Origin: CAYWBI01 sp964456445 | GTDB taxonomy: Bacteria > Calditrichota > Calditrichia > Calditrichales > J004 | Direction: 5' to 3' | Length of the DNA stretch: 22,083 nucleotides | Assembly (NCBI GenBank): GCA_964456445.1 | Contig: CAYWBI010000049.1 | Location: forward strand, 1 to 22,083 | In this document: positions 1 through 7,172 of the stretch, in pieces | Numbering within the stretch: the stretch's first letter is position 1 | Layout: every line of letters starts with the position of its first letter | Position numbers and translations under genes: made by a program | The notes under the pieces: model-generated | Told to the model about the DNA's origin: nothing | Seen by the model: only the letters and a program-made list of their open reading frames with translations | The model's database searches: none

Positions 1-274
1 GTAAACAACCTTGTGCTAGAAAAAGTGTTAACAACGTGGTGCTATTTATCAATTATATCTTAAAAAATACTTGAGAGATTGGGTTGATGGAGTCTTAGGA
101 ATCAACATGGAAATAACAATTAATTGAGAGTATCATCTTGACTATTATGTCCTAAATTTATTGGACTAATAAAAATACTCTTGACCCGGTTTTACTAATA
201 ACTTGGTGAAGTATGATAGTTGATATTTTTAAGGCTGAAGGAGCCCATAAATAGTTTTGTGTAAATACCTTTTG
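1..274. other. AT-rich non-coding left end
   Basis: I see no gene here. Two imperfect 18-base direct repeats lie at 1-18 and 28-45 (shared core AACAAC-n-nGTGCTA). A nested inverted repeat follows: AGAGTAT at 127-133 pairs with ATACTCT at 175-181, and inside it GTCC at 149-152 pairs with GGAC at 163-166, flanked by ATTA and TAAT. This could fold as a stem-loop but lacks a U-tract on either side that would make it a clear terminator. It lies downstream of the first minus-strand gene. Function unknown. Confidence 0.4.
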
Positions 275-790
275 TTAGTTGTTCAAATTTACACGGCCCT
301 CATAATGCAGCGCAAATTGATTAATGGCCTGGTTGCTGATTAAAAACGGGGCGCCGCCGACCACCATGCGATCTCCGATACATTGACAGGCAATTTGGTA
401 TTTATGCAGATTTTCCACCGGCGTTCCCTTTATAAGACAATTGGACAACCAGTCCTTTAGCTCAAACATGCCGCTCCCGGTCATTTCCTGCATCAGGTTA
501 AATCGCCCCATAATATCCGTGTTTTCAGCAAAATAATTCTGTATGGCCTGTGTGGATTCCGTGGAATAGGTGGCGCTCATAGCCTGGTGACATTCGCTGC
601 AAACCGCATATTCAAATATAACCTGATCACTTTTATATTCGGGATAGCGTTTGATGGCCTTTTCGACAAAATATCCAATGTCGTTTTCGAGCAGATAACG
701 GCCACAGGCGATGCAATGATCGAGGGGCGCATGGGTTTCCGAGCTGTAAAACTCAGAAGGGATTTCGATGCTGAAAGAGGCGTCTAACAT
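275..790 (-). CDS. Hypothetical protein with two CxxC motifs
   Basis: This 171-residue protein has no function I recognise. The sequence shows two CxxC pairs, C26-x2-C29 and C64-x2-C67, about 35 residues apart, which suggests a zinc-ribbon or treble-clef knuckle in the N-terminal half. More cysteines occur near residues 117-136 (including a CQC). No signal peptide or membrane segment is visible, so it is probably cytosolic. The start is ATG with no clear Shine-Dalgarno sequence. The gene lies 71 bp downstream of the TlpA-like gene on the same strand, so co-transcription is possible but unproven. Even acidic/basic composition and no frameshift support a real gene. Metal binding is an inference from the cysteine spacing only. 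Confidence 0.7.
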   Translation of the reverse strand: MLDASFSIEIPSEFYSSETHAPLDHCIACGRYLLENDIGYFVEKAIKRYPEYKSDQVIFEYAVCSECHQAMSATYSTESTQAIQNYFAENTDIMGRFNLMQEMTGSGMFELKDWLSNCLIKGTPVENLHKYQIACQCIGDRMVVGGAPFLISNQAINQFALHYEGRVNLNN

Positions 791-861
791 AAGATTATGG
801 CTTTATACTTATCGTGTTGTGTTAAGATAAACATTAATGAATTTTAAATAAAGCCCTTAAC

Positions 862-1974
862 TCAACCATGAAGATATTTTTCAATTTTTTTCTTTATCAG
901 CCCTTTTCCATATCCGCCCCATGTATCAATAATTTGTCCCCTGGGGTTGATGAGAAAAAAACTGGGTATGCCCTCCACCCCATATTTTATGCTCGTTTCA
1001 CTAAACATTCCCTTGCCGTCCCATAAACTGACCCATGATACACTGTCCCGCTTTAACCCTTTCAGCCAGGCATCTTTACTTGCATCCTGCGAAAAGCCGA
1101 TGATTTTTAGGGAGTCTTTATAGACCCTGTTGATTTCATGTAATTCCCCGATCGACTGTATGCAGGGACCGCAAAAAGCCGAGCTAAAATCCAGCAGAAT
1201 ATATTTCCCCGTCAGGCTTGAAAATTTCACTTTTTCCCCCTTTTGGTTAAAGGCTTCAAAATCATGAAACATGTCGCCTGTTTTGGCAATTTTTTCGTTT
1301 AGGAAAACCTTCAAAACCCGGGCGTATTTGCTGGCTTTTAATTCCGGTTTTATTTTATTGTACAAGGCACGCACGGTATCGACGGGCAATCTCTTTTTCA
1401 AGAATCCCAATTGAATGATTCCGGCATAGGTATTGATGTGTTTTTTTGCAAACTCTATATTTTTTGAGATTAAAGAATCCTGAACATTTTTTAATAAGGA
1501 GAGTAGTTCTTTCCCTGGTTTTCCATTCCGGTCTTCCTCGGATAGCAGAAAATATTTTTTGTAAATTGAAGCATTCTTTTTTGATAAGGCGCGTCTTGAT
1601 TTTTTTTGGATATCCAATTCCTGCTGTGTTCTTGAACCGCTATATTTTAAATTATCAGGGAAATCCCTGATGTTGCCCTCGATGGATAAATGATCATTTC
1701 CAAGTAACAATACCGTATTTACACCTTTATGTTGAACAAAAGACAATAGCGCCACCATTTCGGGTGGATCGGAAAAATGCCCTTTTAGAACAAACTTATT
1801 GTCAATAACAAGCGCGCTATCCAGTTTCTGCTGTGTGGCCATGTTGCTCAGGTATATTTTTGTACTGTCCGGAAACCCCGTTATATGGGCGTTAATAGTA
1901 AAGCCTTTTTCATGATTGCAGGCAGTTAATGCCATAAAAAATAAAAGCGCTGTCAGTCCTATTGCTCTTTGCAT
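862..1974 (-). CDS. TlpA-family thiol-disulfide lipoprotein with DUF4369
   Basis: A predicted membrane-anchored thioredoxin-like oxidoreductase of 370 residues. From the ATG at 1974 the N-terminus is a lipoprotein signal with lipobox LTAC (Cys19). A DUF4369-like beta domain follows (about 25-110), then a helical charged linker, then an AhpC/TSA-thioredoxin domain (about 235-370) with active site FCGPC (C268, C271) and the cis-proline segment GIPSFF. The usual Trp before CxxC is Phe here. An in-frame upstream ATG at 2016 would put 14 residues before the signal peptide. The inner ATG has AGGA about 8 bases ahead and is preferred. DUF4369-TlpA proteins are common in Bacteroidota, where they are thought to reduce disulfides in the cell envelope. 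The substrate is unknown. Confidence 0.88.
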   Translation of the reverse strand: MQRAIGLTALLFFMALTACNHEKGFTINAHITGFPDSTKIYLSNMATQQKLDSALVIDNKFVLKGHFSDPPEMVALLSFVQHKGVNTVLLLGNDHLSIEGNIRDFPDNLKYSGSRTQQELDIQKKSRRALSKKNASIYKKYFLLSEEDRNGKPGKELLSLLKNVQDSLISKNIEFAKKHINTYAGIIQLGFLKKRLPVDTVRALYNKIKPELKASKYARVLKVFLNEKIAKTGDMFHDFEAFNQKGEKVKFSSLTGKYILLDFSSAFCGPCIQSIGELHEINRVYKDSLKIIGFSQDASKDAWLKGLKRDSVSWVSLWDGKGMFSETSIKYGVEGIPSFFLINPRGQIIDTWGGYGKGLIKKKIEKYLHG

Positions 1975-2138
1975 GGGAGTATTCCTTTCTTTAAACGAAA
2001 CCGATATAATCGTCATTGAAAATAATGAGGCTAAAAAGTTAGATCAGTGGCGAAATCTATTTTACAAAAAGCTCTTAACGACAAAAAGTTAGGCTTAAGA
2101 TAAAGGAGAAAGATTTTCTATTGCAATGGTGATAGAAT

Positions 2139-2174
2139 AAAAAAGGCGGAATATCCAAGTCGTTATATTCCGCC
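2139..2174 (-). terminator. Intrinsic terminator of the Bax inhibitor gene
   Basis: A perfect 10-bp stem, GGCGGAATAT at 2145-2154 with ATATTCCGCC at 2165-2174, encloses a 10-base loop. On the minus strand it is followed by six T residues (complement of 2139-2144). It begins 16 bases after the stop codon of the Bax inhibitor-1 gene, so it should end that transcript and separate it from the TlpA-like gene. Confidence 0.88.
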
Positions 2175-2189
2175 CTATACATTTTTGCT

Positions 2190-2921
2190 TTAGCGCCGGG
2201 CCTTGGAGATCAAACGCAGAATCTCGAGATATAGCCAAACAAGTGTTACCATCAGGCTAAAGGCGCCGTACCATTCCATATATTTTGGGGCGCCGCGTTC
2301 GGCGCTGTGCTCGATAAAATCGAAATCCAGTACCAGGTTCATCGCCGCGATGGCCACAACCACCAGACTAAAGCCGATGCCGAAAATGCCGCCGCTGTTG
2401 ATAAAGGGCATATTTATGCCGAAAAATCCCAGCACCATGCTAAGCAGATAAAAAACAAAAATACCACCCGTGGCACCGACAACCATCATCCTAAAATTAT
2501 TAGTGACCTTTATCAAGCCGGAACGGTACACGGCCAACAATGCAAACATCACGGCAAAGGTCAGGGCAACCGCCTGCATCACGATACCCGGATAGCTCAT
2601 TTCCATCATGATGGAAATACCACCCAGCGCCAATCCCTCCAACAGGGCATAGACAGGCGCGGTAATATTGGACAAGTTTGGTTTAAAAATGGTGATCATG
2701 GCCACGATCAAGCCGCCGATTACACCGCCCCACATAAAAGGCGAGACAACCGCCATATCCTGGGCAACCAATACTTTGTTCCAAACATAATAGGCGCTCA
2801 TCGCCAACAGACCAAGCAGGATAAAGGATTTATTGACCACACCCTCAATCGTCATGCGTTCTTCACCAAGAGCGGCAACCTGGAAGGCCTTTTCTTTTAA
2901 AGCTGGATTACTACTTCTCAA
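2190..2921 (-). CDS. Bax inhibitor-1/YccA family membrane protein
   Basis: A 243-residue multi-pass membrane protein of the Bax inhibitor-1 superfamily, in the branch (Bax1-I) whose members start with an MRSSNP-like sequence. About seven hydrophobic segments run from residue 30 to the C-terminus. The last third has the acidic stretch LDFDFIE near 198-204, matching the conserved aspartates that BI-1 homologues use for proton or calcium sensing. The start is TTG at 2921, with GGAGG five bases upstream. The conserved MRSSNP beginning supports this over the internal Met23. Bacterial members are thought to act as pH-sensitive ion leaks or membrane-stress proteins, but the role here is not shown. 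It is followed by a strong terminator. Confidence 0.9.
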   Translation of the reverse strand: MRSSNPALKEKAFQVAALGEERMTIEGVVNKSFILLGLLAMSAYYVWNKVLVAQDMAVVSPFMWGGVIGGLIVAMITIFKPNLSNITAPVYALLEGLALGGISIMMEMSYPGIVMQAVALTFAVMFALLAVYRSGLIKVTNNFRMMVVGATGGIFVFYLLSMVLGFFGINMPFINSGGIFGIGFSLVVVAIAAMNLVLDFDFIEHSAERGAPKYMEWYGAFSLMVTLVWLYLEILRLISKARR

Positions 2922-3008
2922 AATTTCCTCCGTTTTTCTTAAAATATAGTCACGAATTATGAAGCGGGAATGAACAGTCGTTGACCCATTTCAGGATCAG
3001 GTACGTTT

Positions 3009-4769
3009 TTAAGGTTCGAAAAGTTCCGACGGTAAACCTTCAAGCAAAAAGCTCCGCAATTCCTCGGTTTTGCAAAAGCCGAAAACTTTTTTATTGATCA
3101 GATCCAGTCGTTTTACATCGGTATGTAATACCACGTCATTTACCTTTGGGATGGAAACCGGTTGCATACTGAAATCATTTATTCCAAATGCCAAAAGCAG
3201 TTGTGTATAAAGTGGGTCACCGGCCATTTCGCCACAAATAGAAACGTCCTTGCCTTGCCTTTTTGCTTCATCAACCACTTTTTTTATCAGGGCCAGTACT
3301 CCTAAATTAAGCGGTTGGTAAAAGGAAGCAACTTTATCGTTGTTACGGTCCACCGCCAGCGTATATTGAATAAGGTCGTTTGTGCCGATACTTACAAAAT
3401 CCACTTCTTTAAGCAGCTTATCAATCATGATGGCTGCAGAAGGGATTTCAACCATGATGCCGAGCGGAAGAGCGGAACGATGTTCCACCTTTTGTGTCCG
3501 CAATTCATCAAGGACTTCATTAATGATCGTCCGGGTTTCAACAATTTCTTCTACGCTGGATATCATCGGGATCAATATTTTAATCCGGCCATGAACCGCG
3601 GCCCGAAAAATAGCCCTGAGCTGAGTTTTAAAAATATCCCGCTCGGTCAACAAGATACGAATGGACCGCCAGCCGAGAAACGGGTTGGATTCTTTTTGTA
3701 TATCGCTGAAAGGCAAAAATTTATCACCGCCGATATCGAGTACGCGGATGACCACTTCGCTTTCGCTAAAACTTTGGACAACATTGGTATAAATATGGTA
3801 CTGTTCATTCTCGGTTAGCAATCGTTCCCTGGCGATAAATTGTAATTCCGTGCGGAAAAGTCCTACGCCCTGTGCTTTATACCGTTGTACAACAGGTATT
3901 TCACTTAGTTCGTTAAGGTTGGCCAGAAAGCGGATTGGGCGGCCCGGTAAACCGGTTATAGGCGCCGAGAGATTTTGCAAAAGCCGCCGTTTTCTTAACT
4001 GCAATTTTTTAAACCGCGACTTATAAAACTTTACCTGTTCATTGTCCGGGTAAATGATCAGTTTTCCCGCGGTACCGTCAATAATAACCGGCGCACGATT
4101 GGGCGTGTTTTTTAGTAAATCCTTAACGCCGACAATGGCAGGGACTTCCATGGAACGGGCAAGTATTGCAGCATGGCTTGTACGCCCTCCAAACTCGGTA
4201 ATTAGCCCCTTTAACGTTTTATGATGAAAATGGATAGAGTCTGCAGGAGTAAGTTCACGTGCGATAATAATATTGGATTCCGACGTATCTTTTTGCTCCT
4301 GGCCCTCGTGCTGTAAGAGGTGATAGACCAGGCGTCGTGAAACACCGCGGATGTCAAAGATTCGTTCACGAAGGTATTCATCTTCGATGGTCGAAAAATG
4401 TTTTTCATACAATCCCAGTTTTTCACAAATTACCGATTCGGCATTTTGAAGCTGGGAGCGGATCGCTGTCGGGATTTCTTTTTGAAAAAGCGGGTCTTTT
4501 AAAATAAGATGGTACGTATCATATATTTTCGATTGCTCCAGCCCCAATTCCCTTGCGACCCTTTTTTGATTGTTTTGGAAAATCAAATCCACGTCGAGCA
4601 AAGCCGCGGAAAAACGGTCGATTTCCGCTATCACTTCCCCCGGGGCAAGGTCGTATTTGGTGACGTCATCAAAATCGGTACGATATATGTTAACGGTGCC
4701 AAAACCAATCCCATCGGAAACGGATATCCCCTCGAGAACAATGTTTTGACCCTTCTGTATATCCTTCAC
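3009..4769 (-). CDS. ptsI: Phosphoenolpyruvate-protein phosphotransferase (PTS enzyme I)
   Basis: Enzyme I takes phosphate from phosphoenolpyruvate and passes it to HPr. At 586 residues it is close to the usual length of about 575. The N-terminal HPr-binding helical region runs to about 150, then the phosphohistidine domain with GGRTSHAAI (active His199), then the PEP-binding TIM barrel with GVGLFRTE (about 302-309), DIGGDKF (345-351), SIGTNDLIQY (460-469) and CGEMAGDP with catalytic Cys512. All key motifs are intact. The start is GTG at 4769, with AAAGG about 6 bases upstream. No HPr, EIIA or sugar permease gene is next to it, so it may serve a regulatory (nitrogen-type or HPr-only) phosphorelay or partners encoded elsewhere. 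The gene lies downstream of groES but is separated from it by a terminator. Confidence 0.95.
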   Translation of the reverse strand: MKDIQKGQNIVLEGISVSDGIGFGTVNIYRTDFDDVTKYDLAPGEVIAEIDRFSAALLDVDLIFQNNQKRVARELGLEQSKIYDTYHLILKDPLFQKEIPTAIRSQLQNAESVICEKLGLYEKHFSTIEDEYLRERIFDIRGVSRRLVYHLLQHEGQEQKDTSESNIIIARELTPADSIHFHHKTLKGLITEFGGRTSHAAILARSMEVPAIVGVKDLLKNTPNRAPVIIDGTAGKLIIYPDNEQVKFYKSRFKKLQLRKRRLLQNLSAPITGLPGRPIRFLANLNELSEIPVVQRYKAQGVGLFRTELQFIARERLLTENEQYHIYTNVVQSFSESEVVIRVLDIGGDKFLPFSDIQKESNPFLGWRSIRILLTERDIFKTQLRAIFRAAVHGRIKILIPMISSVEEIVETRTIINEVLDELRTQKVEHRSALPLGIMVEIPSAAIMIDKLLKEVDFVSIGTNDLIQYTLAVDRNNDKVASFYQPLNLGVLALIKKVVDEAKRQGKDVSICGEMAGDPLYTQLLLAFGINDFSMQPVSIPKVNDVVLHTDVKRLDLINKKVFGFCKTEELRSFLLEGLPSELFEP

Positions 4770-4862
4770 AATGACCTTTCTATAAAAAGGAAATAAATTT
4801 TATACAAAACAAATTGTTGATAAGCTAATATAAGGGAATAAATTTTGGGATGCGAACAGATG

Positions 4863-4895
4863 AAAAAAGGGCTGTCGTTTTGGAAACAACAGCCC
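4863..4895 (-). terminator. Intrinsic terminator downstream of groES
   Basis: GGGCTGT at 4869-4875 pairs with ACAGCCC at 4889-4895, and the stem continues with GTTT (4877-4880) to AAAC (4884-4887) after one C/A mismatch. On the minus strand a run of six T follows (complement of 4863-4868). It starts 8 bases past the groES stop codon and should prevent read-through into ptsI. Confidence 0.88.
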
Positions 4896-4902
4896 AAATA
4901 GG

Positions 4903-5178
4903 TTATTTTACAATGGCAAGAATATCACTTCGTTGAATGATCATATATTCATTTCCGTCAACTTTTATTTCGTCTCCGGCATATTTAGAATAAATAATGG
5001 TATCGTTTACTTTGATATTTTCCTGCAAATCCTCGTCCGTACCAACAGCAACGACCTTGCCCATGGTTGGTTTTTCCTTGCTGGCGGTATCGGGAATAAT
5101 TATTGAGCCTACTTTTTGTTCGCCTTCTTCTTCGGATTTTTCGATCAGCACGCGATCATCTAAAGGTTGGATATTCAT
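4903..5178 (-). CDS. groES: Co-chaperonin GroES (Hsp10)
   Basis: A 91-residue GroES, a normal length. It caps the GroEL folding chamber in the cytosol. The N-terminal PLDDRVLIE, the mobile-loop region with GSIIIPDTA (about 24-32), the roof-loop region and the C-terminal ILAIVK are all recognisable. The ATG at 5178 has AGGAGG seven to eight bases upstream, one of the best ribosome binding sites in the window. It follows the glutaredoxin gene by 18 bp, so the two are probably co-transcribed. Unusually, no groEL follows: a terminator comes directly after the stop codon. GroEL must be encoded elsewhere, or this is an extra GroES copy. No CIRCE operator is visible upstream. Confidence 0.95.
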   Translation of the reverse strand: MNIQPLDDRVLIEKSEEEGEQKVGSIIIPDTASKEKPTMGKVVAVGTDEDLQENIKVNDTIIYSKYAGDEIKVDGNEYMIIQRSDILAIVK

Positions 5179-5196
5179 TTAAACCCTCCTGTTGTT

Positions 5197-5448
5197 TTAG
5201 TTGATTCCTAATAGTTTATTTATTTTTGGTTTATCAAAGCCTACGATGGACCGGTTGTTGATTACAATAACCGGAACCCCCATTTGGCCGGTTCTGCGTT
5301 GCATGTCTCTTGCAGCGGAAGCATCCCGAGATACATCAACTTCTCTAAAACGGATACGCTTTTCACGGAAGTAGCGTTTTGCCAGGTTACAGTACGAGCA
5401 TGTCGGTGTTGTAAATAATAAAACTTTTGCCGTTTGTTTTGTTTCCAT
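5197..5448 (-). CDS. Glutaredoxin
   Basis: A small (83 residues) thioredoxin-fold redox protein. It has the active site CSYC near residues 16-19 in the context FTTPTCSYC, the cis-proline motif GVPVIVI, and the late glycine-aspartate IVGFD typical of glutaredoxins and NrdH-like proteins. The ATG at 5448 is chosen over an in-frame TTG at 5463 because GGGAA precedes it at suitable spacing and it gives a normal N-terminus. The many basic residues around the helix after the active site (KRYFREKRIRFRE) resemble bacterial glutaredoxin-like YruB/UXX-star proteins. It likely reduces protein or small-molecule disulfides in the cytosol. It is upstream of groES in the same probable operon, which suggests a stress link. 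Confidence 0.9.
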   Translation of the reverse strand: METKQTAKVLLFTTPTCSYCNLAKRYFREKRIRFREVDVSRDASAARDMQRRTGQMGVPVIVINNRSIVGFDKPKINKLLGIN

Positions 5449-5556
5449 TGTTTTCCCTTTCAACTGTTCGGATCAATACGTTGATTATTAAATGCTTCGA
5501 TAATAAACGAATTACCTTTGGGAAAATCGGTCACATATCTTTTTTTCAAGACGGGG

Positions 5557-5585
5557 AAGTTAAATAGGAGCTTTCAGAATGTCAA
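5557..5585 (-). promoter_or_regulatory. Putative sigma70-type promoter for grx-groES
   Basis: On the minus strand TTGACA (5580-5585) is followed, after exactly 17 bases, by TAACTT (5557-5562). The -35 box is perfect and the -10 is weak. It lies in the gap between the Dabb gene and the glutaredoxin gene, giving a leader of roughly 100 bases. Its -10 resembles that of the proposed usp promoter (TAACAT), which adds some weight. Confidence 0.45.
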
Positions 5586-5605
5586 CTAATAACGTTGTAA
5601 ATTAT

Positions 5606-5905
5606 TCATGGTTCATAATCAACAACATGTTTAAACTCCGAAAGGGAACGTATCAGCTTGACAACTTTCTTATGTGCCAGATGTTGCTGATAGCTGATAA
5701 GGTCTTGTTGTGATTTAAATTCAGCAACCAAAACGACATCACAGGCAGCGGCATCCCTAATTTTATTTATCCCGACTTCAAAATGGATGATTTGAGGGAT
5801 CAAACCCGGTAATTCTTCCAAATTTAACTTTATTTGATGCGCATCATCCAAACGGGTTACGGGATTTTTTAAACGCCACATGACAATATGCTTAAACTTC
5901 ATCAT
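5606..5905 (-). CDS. Dabb (stress-responsive A/B barrel) domain protein
   Basis: A 99-residue protein matching the Dabb family of dimeric alpha-beta barrels. It has the N-terminal strand FKHIVMWRLK with the family's conserved His, a central LPGLIPQIIHFEVGIN segment, the strand DVVLVAEFKSQQDL, and the helix-turn YQQHLAHKKVV. The size fits a single domain. Members occur from plants to bacteria and their substrates are mostly unknown. Some plant relatives act as cyclases. Two adjacent ATG codons start the gene (5905 and 5902), with no strong ribosome binding site. It follows 6-phosphofructokinase by 27 bp on the same strand and is probably read from that transcript. Confidence 0.85.
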   Translation of the reverse strand: MMKFKHIVMWRLKNPVTRLDDAHQIKLNLEELPGLIPQIIHFEVGINKIRDAAACDVVLVAEFKSQQDLISYQQHLAHKKVVKLIRSLSEFKHVVDYEP

Positions 5906-5932
5906 CCAGGTTATAATCGCGCTAAAATTAAT

Positions 5933-6988
5933 TTAGTCCCCTAAACAGGTTCCCACGCTGCGGGCGCTAAGCACCCAGGGATGGTCCATGGGTACAAACT
6001 TTCTTTTGCCTGCCACTTCTTCCAGCGGTACCATTAACGTCTGTTCGCCTTTTACCGCAATCATATTACCAAATTGTTTTTCCTTTATCATACGGGTACA
6101 GGCCGTCCCCAATTGGGTTGCCAAAACACGGTCAAAAGCCGATGGAGTACCCCCGCGTTGCAAATGTCCCAAAATTGTAACCCGGGATTCGAGACGTGTC
6201 TTTTCTTCCAGCAAACGTGCCAGACGCATGGTCGCAGATTCCGCGCAGGGTTCATTTTTCTTTTTCTTTTCATCATCAAGACTGTCCTTGTTTATAGCGC
6301 CTTCGGCCACCGCTACGATGCTAAAACTTTTTCCGCCACGGCTACGGCGTAAAATGGCCTCGGCCACGATATCCACGTCATAGGGTATTTCCGGGAGCAG
6401 TACCACATCGGCGCCGCCGGCCAAACCGGCGCCAAGCGCCAACCATCCTACTTTATGCCCCATAATCTCGACAACAATAATCCGGTGATGGCTGTGCGCC
6501 GTGGTATGCAGACGGTCAATCGCGTTTGTGGCAATGCCAAGAGCGGTATCAAAACCAAAGGTGCGGTCGGTCATGGCCACATCGTTGTCGATGGTTTTGG
6601 GCAGGGTAATAACATGCATATCCTTTTCCATGAGCTTCATGGCATTTTTCATCGTACCGCCGCCGCCGATGCATACCAGGCAATCCAGATGATGTTTGTT
6701 ATAATTATGCAAAATAACATCGGTCATGTCCAGGGTTTTATCCCCTACCGGCATGCGGTGCGGCTTATCCCGGCTGGTGCCCAAAATCGTTCCACCCAGG
6801 GAAAGAATACCCGAGAGGGATTTACTGTCCAAACGTGTGATGCGGTTTTCCATCAAGCCCCGAAAGCCATCGCGAAAGCCGATCACTTCCAAATTTACGG
6901 CGAGGGCGGATTTCCCCAGGCCACGGATCGCGGCATTTAATCCCGGGGTATCGCCGCCCGAAGTGAGAATGCCAATTGATTTTGTCAT
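5933..6988 (-). CDS. pfkA: 6-phosphofructokinase (PfkA superfamily)
   Basis: It phosphorylates fructose 6-phosphate to the 1,6-bisphosphate in glycolysis. The 351 residues match the family length. Motifs: GGDTPGLNAA (11-20), PKTIDND with catalytic Asp134 (130-136), the MGHKVGWLA substrate segment (176-184), and LGHLQRGGTPSAFDR near the C-terminal third. The phosphoryl-donor loop reads GGGGT (108-112). In E. coli it is GGDGS. Gly at the 104-equivalent (Gly111) is the ATP-type residue, while Lys131 at the 124-equivalent is found both in PPi enzymes and in group III or trypanosomal ATP enzymes. The usual acidic residue (Asp103) is Gly110. ATP use is my prediction, but the donor is uncertain. The ATG at 6988 follows GAAGG. 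The Dabb gene lies 27 bp downstream. Confidence 0.92.
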   Translation of the reverse strand: MTKSIGILTSGGDTPGLNAAIRGLGKSALAVNLEVIGFRDGFRGLMENRITRLDSKSLSGILSLGGTILGTSRDKPHRMPVGDKTLDMTDVILHNYNKHHLDCLVCIGGGGTMKNAMKLMEKDMHVITLPKTIDNDVAMTDRTFGFDTALGIATNAIDRLHTTAHSHHRIIVVEIMGHKVGWLALGAGLAGGADVVLLPEIPYDVDIVAEAILRRSRGGKSFSIVAVAEGAINKDSLDDEKKKKNEPCAESATMRLARLLEEKTRLESRVTILGHLQRGGTPSAFDRVLATQLGTACTRMIKEKQFGNMIAVKGEQTLMVPLEEVAGKRKFVPMDHPWVLSARSVGTCLGD

Positions 6989-7033
6989 AGATTAACCTTC
7001 TTGTTTTAGTTTTTCTTTAAAGCACCGCGCTTT

Positions 7034-7045
7034 ATGTGATCACAT
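7034..7045. promoter_or_regulatory. Palindrome upstream of pfkA, possible operator
   Basis: ATGTGATCACAT is a perfect 12-bp palindrome centred about 50 bases ahead of the pfkA start codon. It contains TGTGA and TCACA, the CRP/FNR-type half-sites, but without the six-base spacer of a standard CRP site. A small hairpin, TAAAGC at 7018-7023 with GCTTTA at 7029-7034, adjoins it. Operator function is an inference from position and symmetry. Confidence 0.35.
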
Positions 7046-7055
7046 CCCGGAATCC

Positions 7056-7126
7056 ATATTGGGCAATAAATGGAGATTTAACGGGATACGATTACCAGTA
7101 GATACTTATTGCCTCGGCCCAATATT
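7056..7126. repeat. Inverted repeat between pfkA and DUF6483-like gene
   Basis: ATATTGGG-CAATAA at 7056-7069 is repeated inverted at 7106-7126 as TTATTG-CCTCGG-CCCAATAT, with a six-base insertion in the right arm and a 36-base loop. It sits about 50 bp past the end of the DUF6483-like gene and upstream of pfkA. It may be an RNA stem in the leader or the intercistronic region. No U-tract supports termination. Confidence 0.4.
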
Positions 7127-7172
7127 ACGGTGGATAATTATAAAAGCGCAAATATCATTGAAACCGGGAATT

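Noticed and set aside
2307..2900. 197-codon open frame on the plus strand
   Set aside because: It lies opposite the Bax inhibitor gene, is rich in His, Gln and Lys with no domain, and has no ribosome binding site. It is a shadow frame.
3315..3818. 167-codon open frame on the plus strand
   Set aside because: Antisense to ptsI, whose motifs are continuous through the region.
5449..5605. CIRCE heat-shock operator ahead of grx-groES
   Set aside because: No TTAGCACTC/GAGTGCTAA inverted repeat is present in the upstream region.
6455..6940. 161-codon open frame on the plus strand
   Set aside because: Antisense to the conserved core of phosphofructokinase, with no family features of its own.
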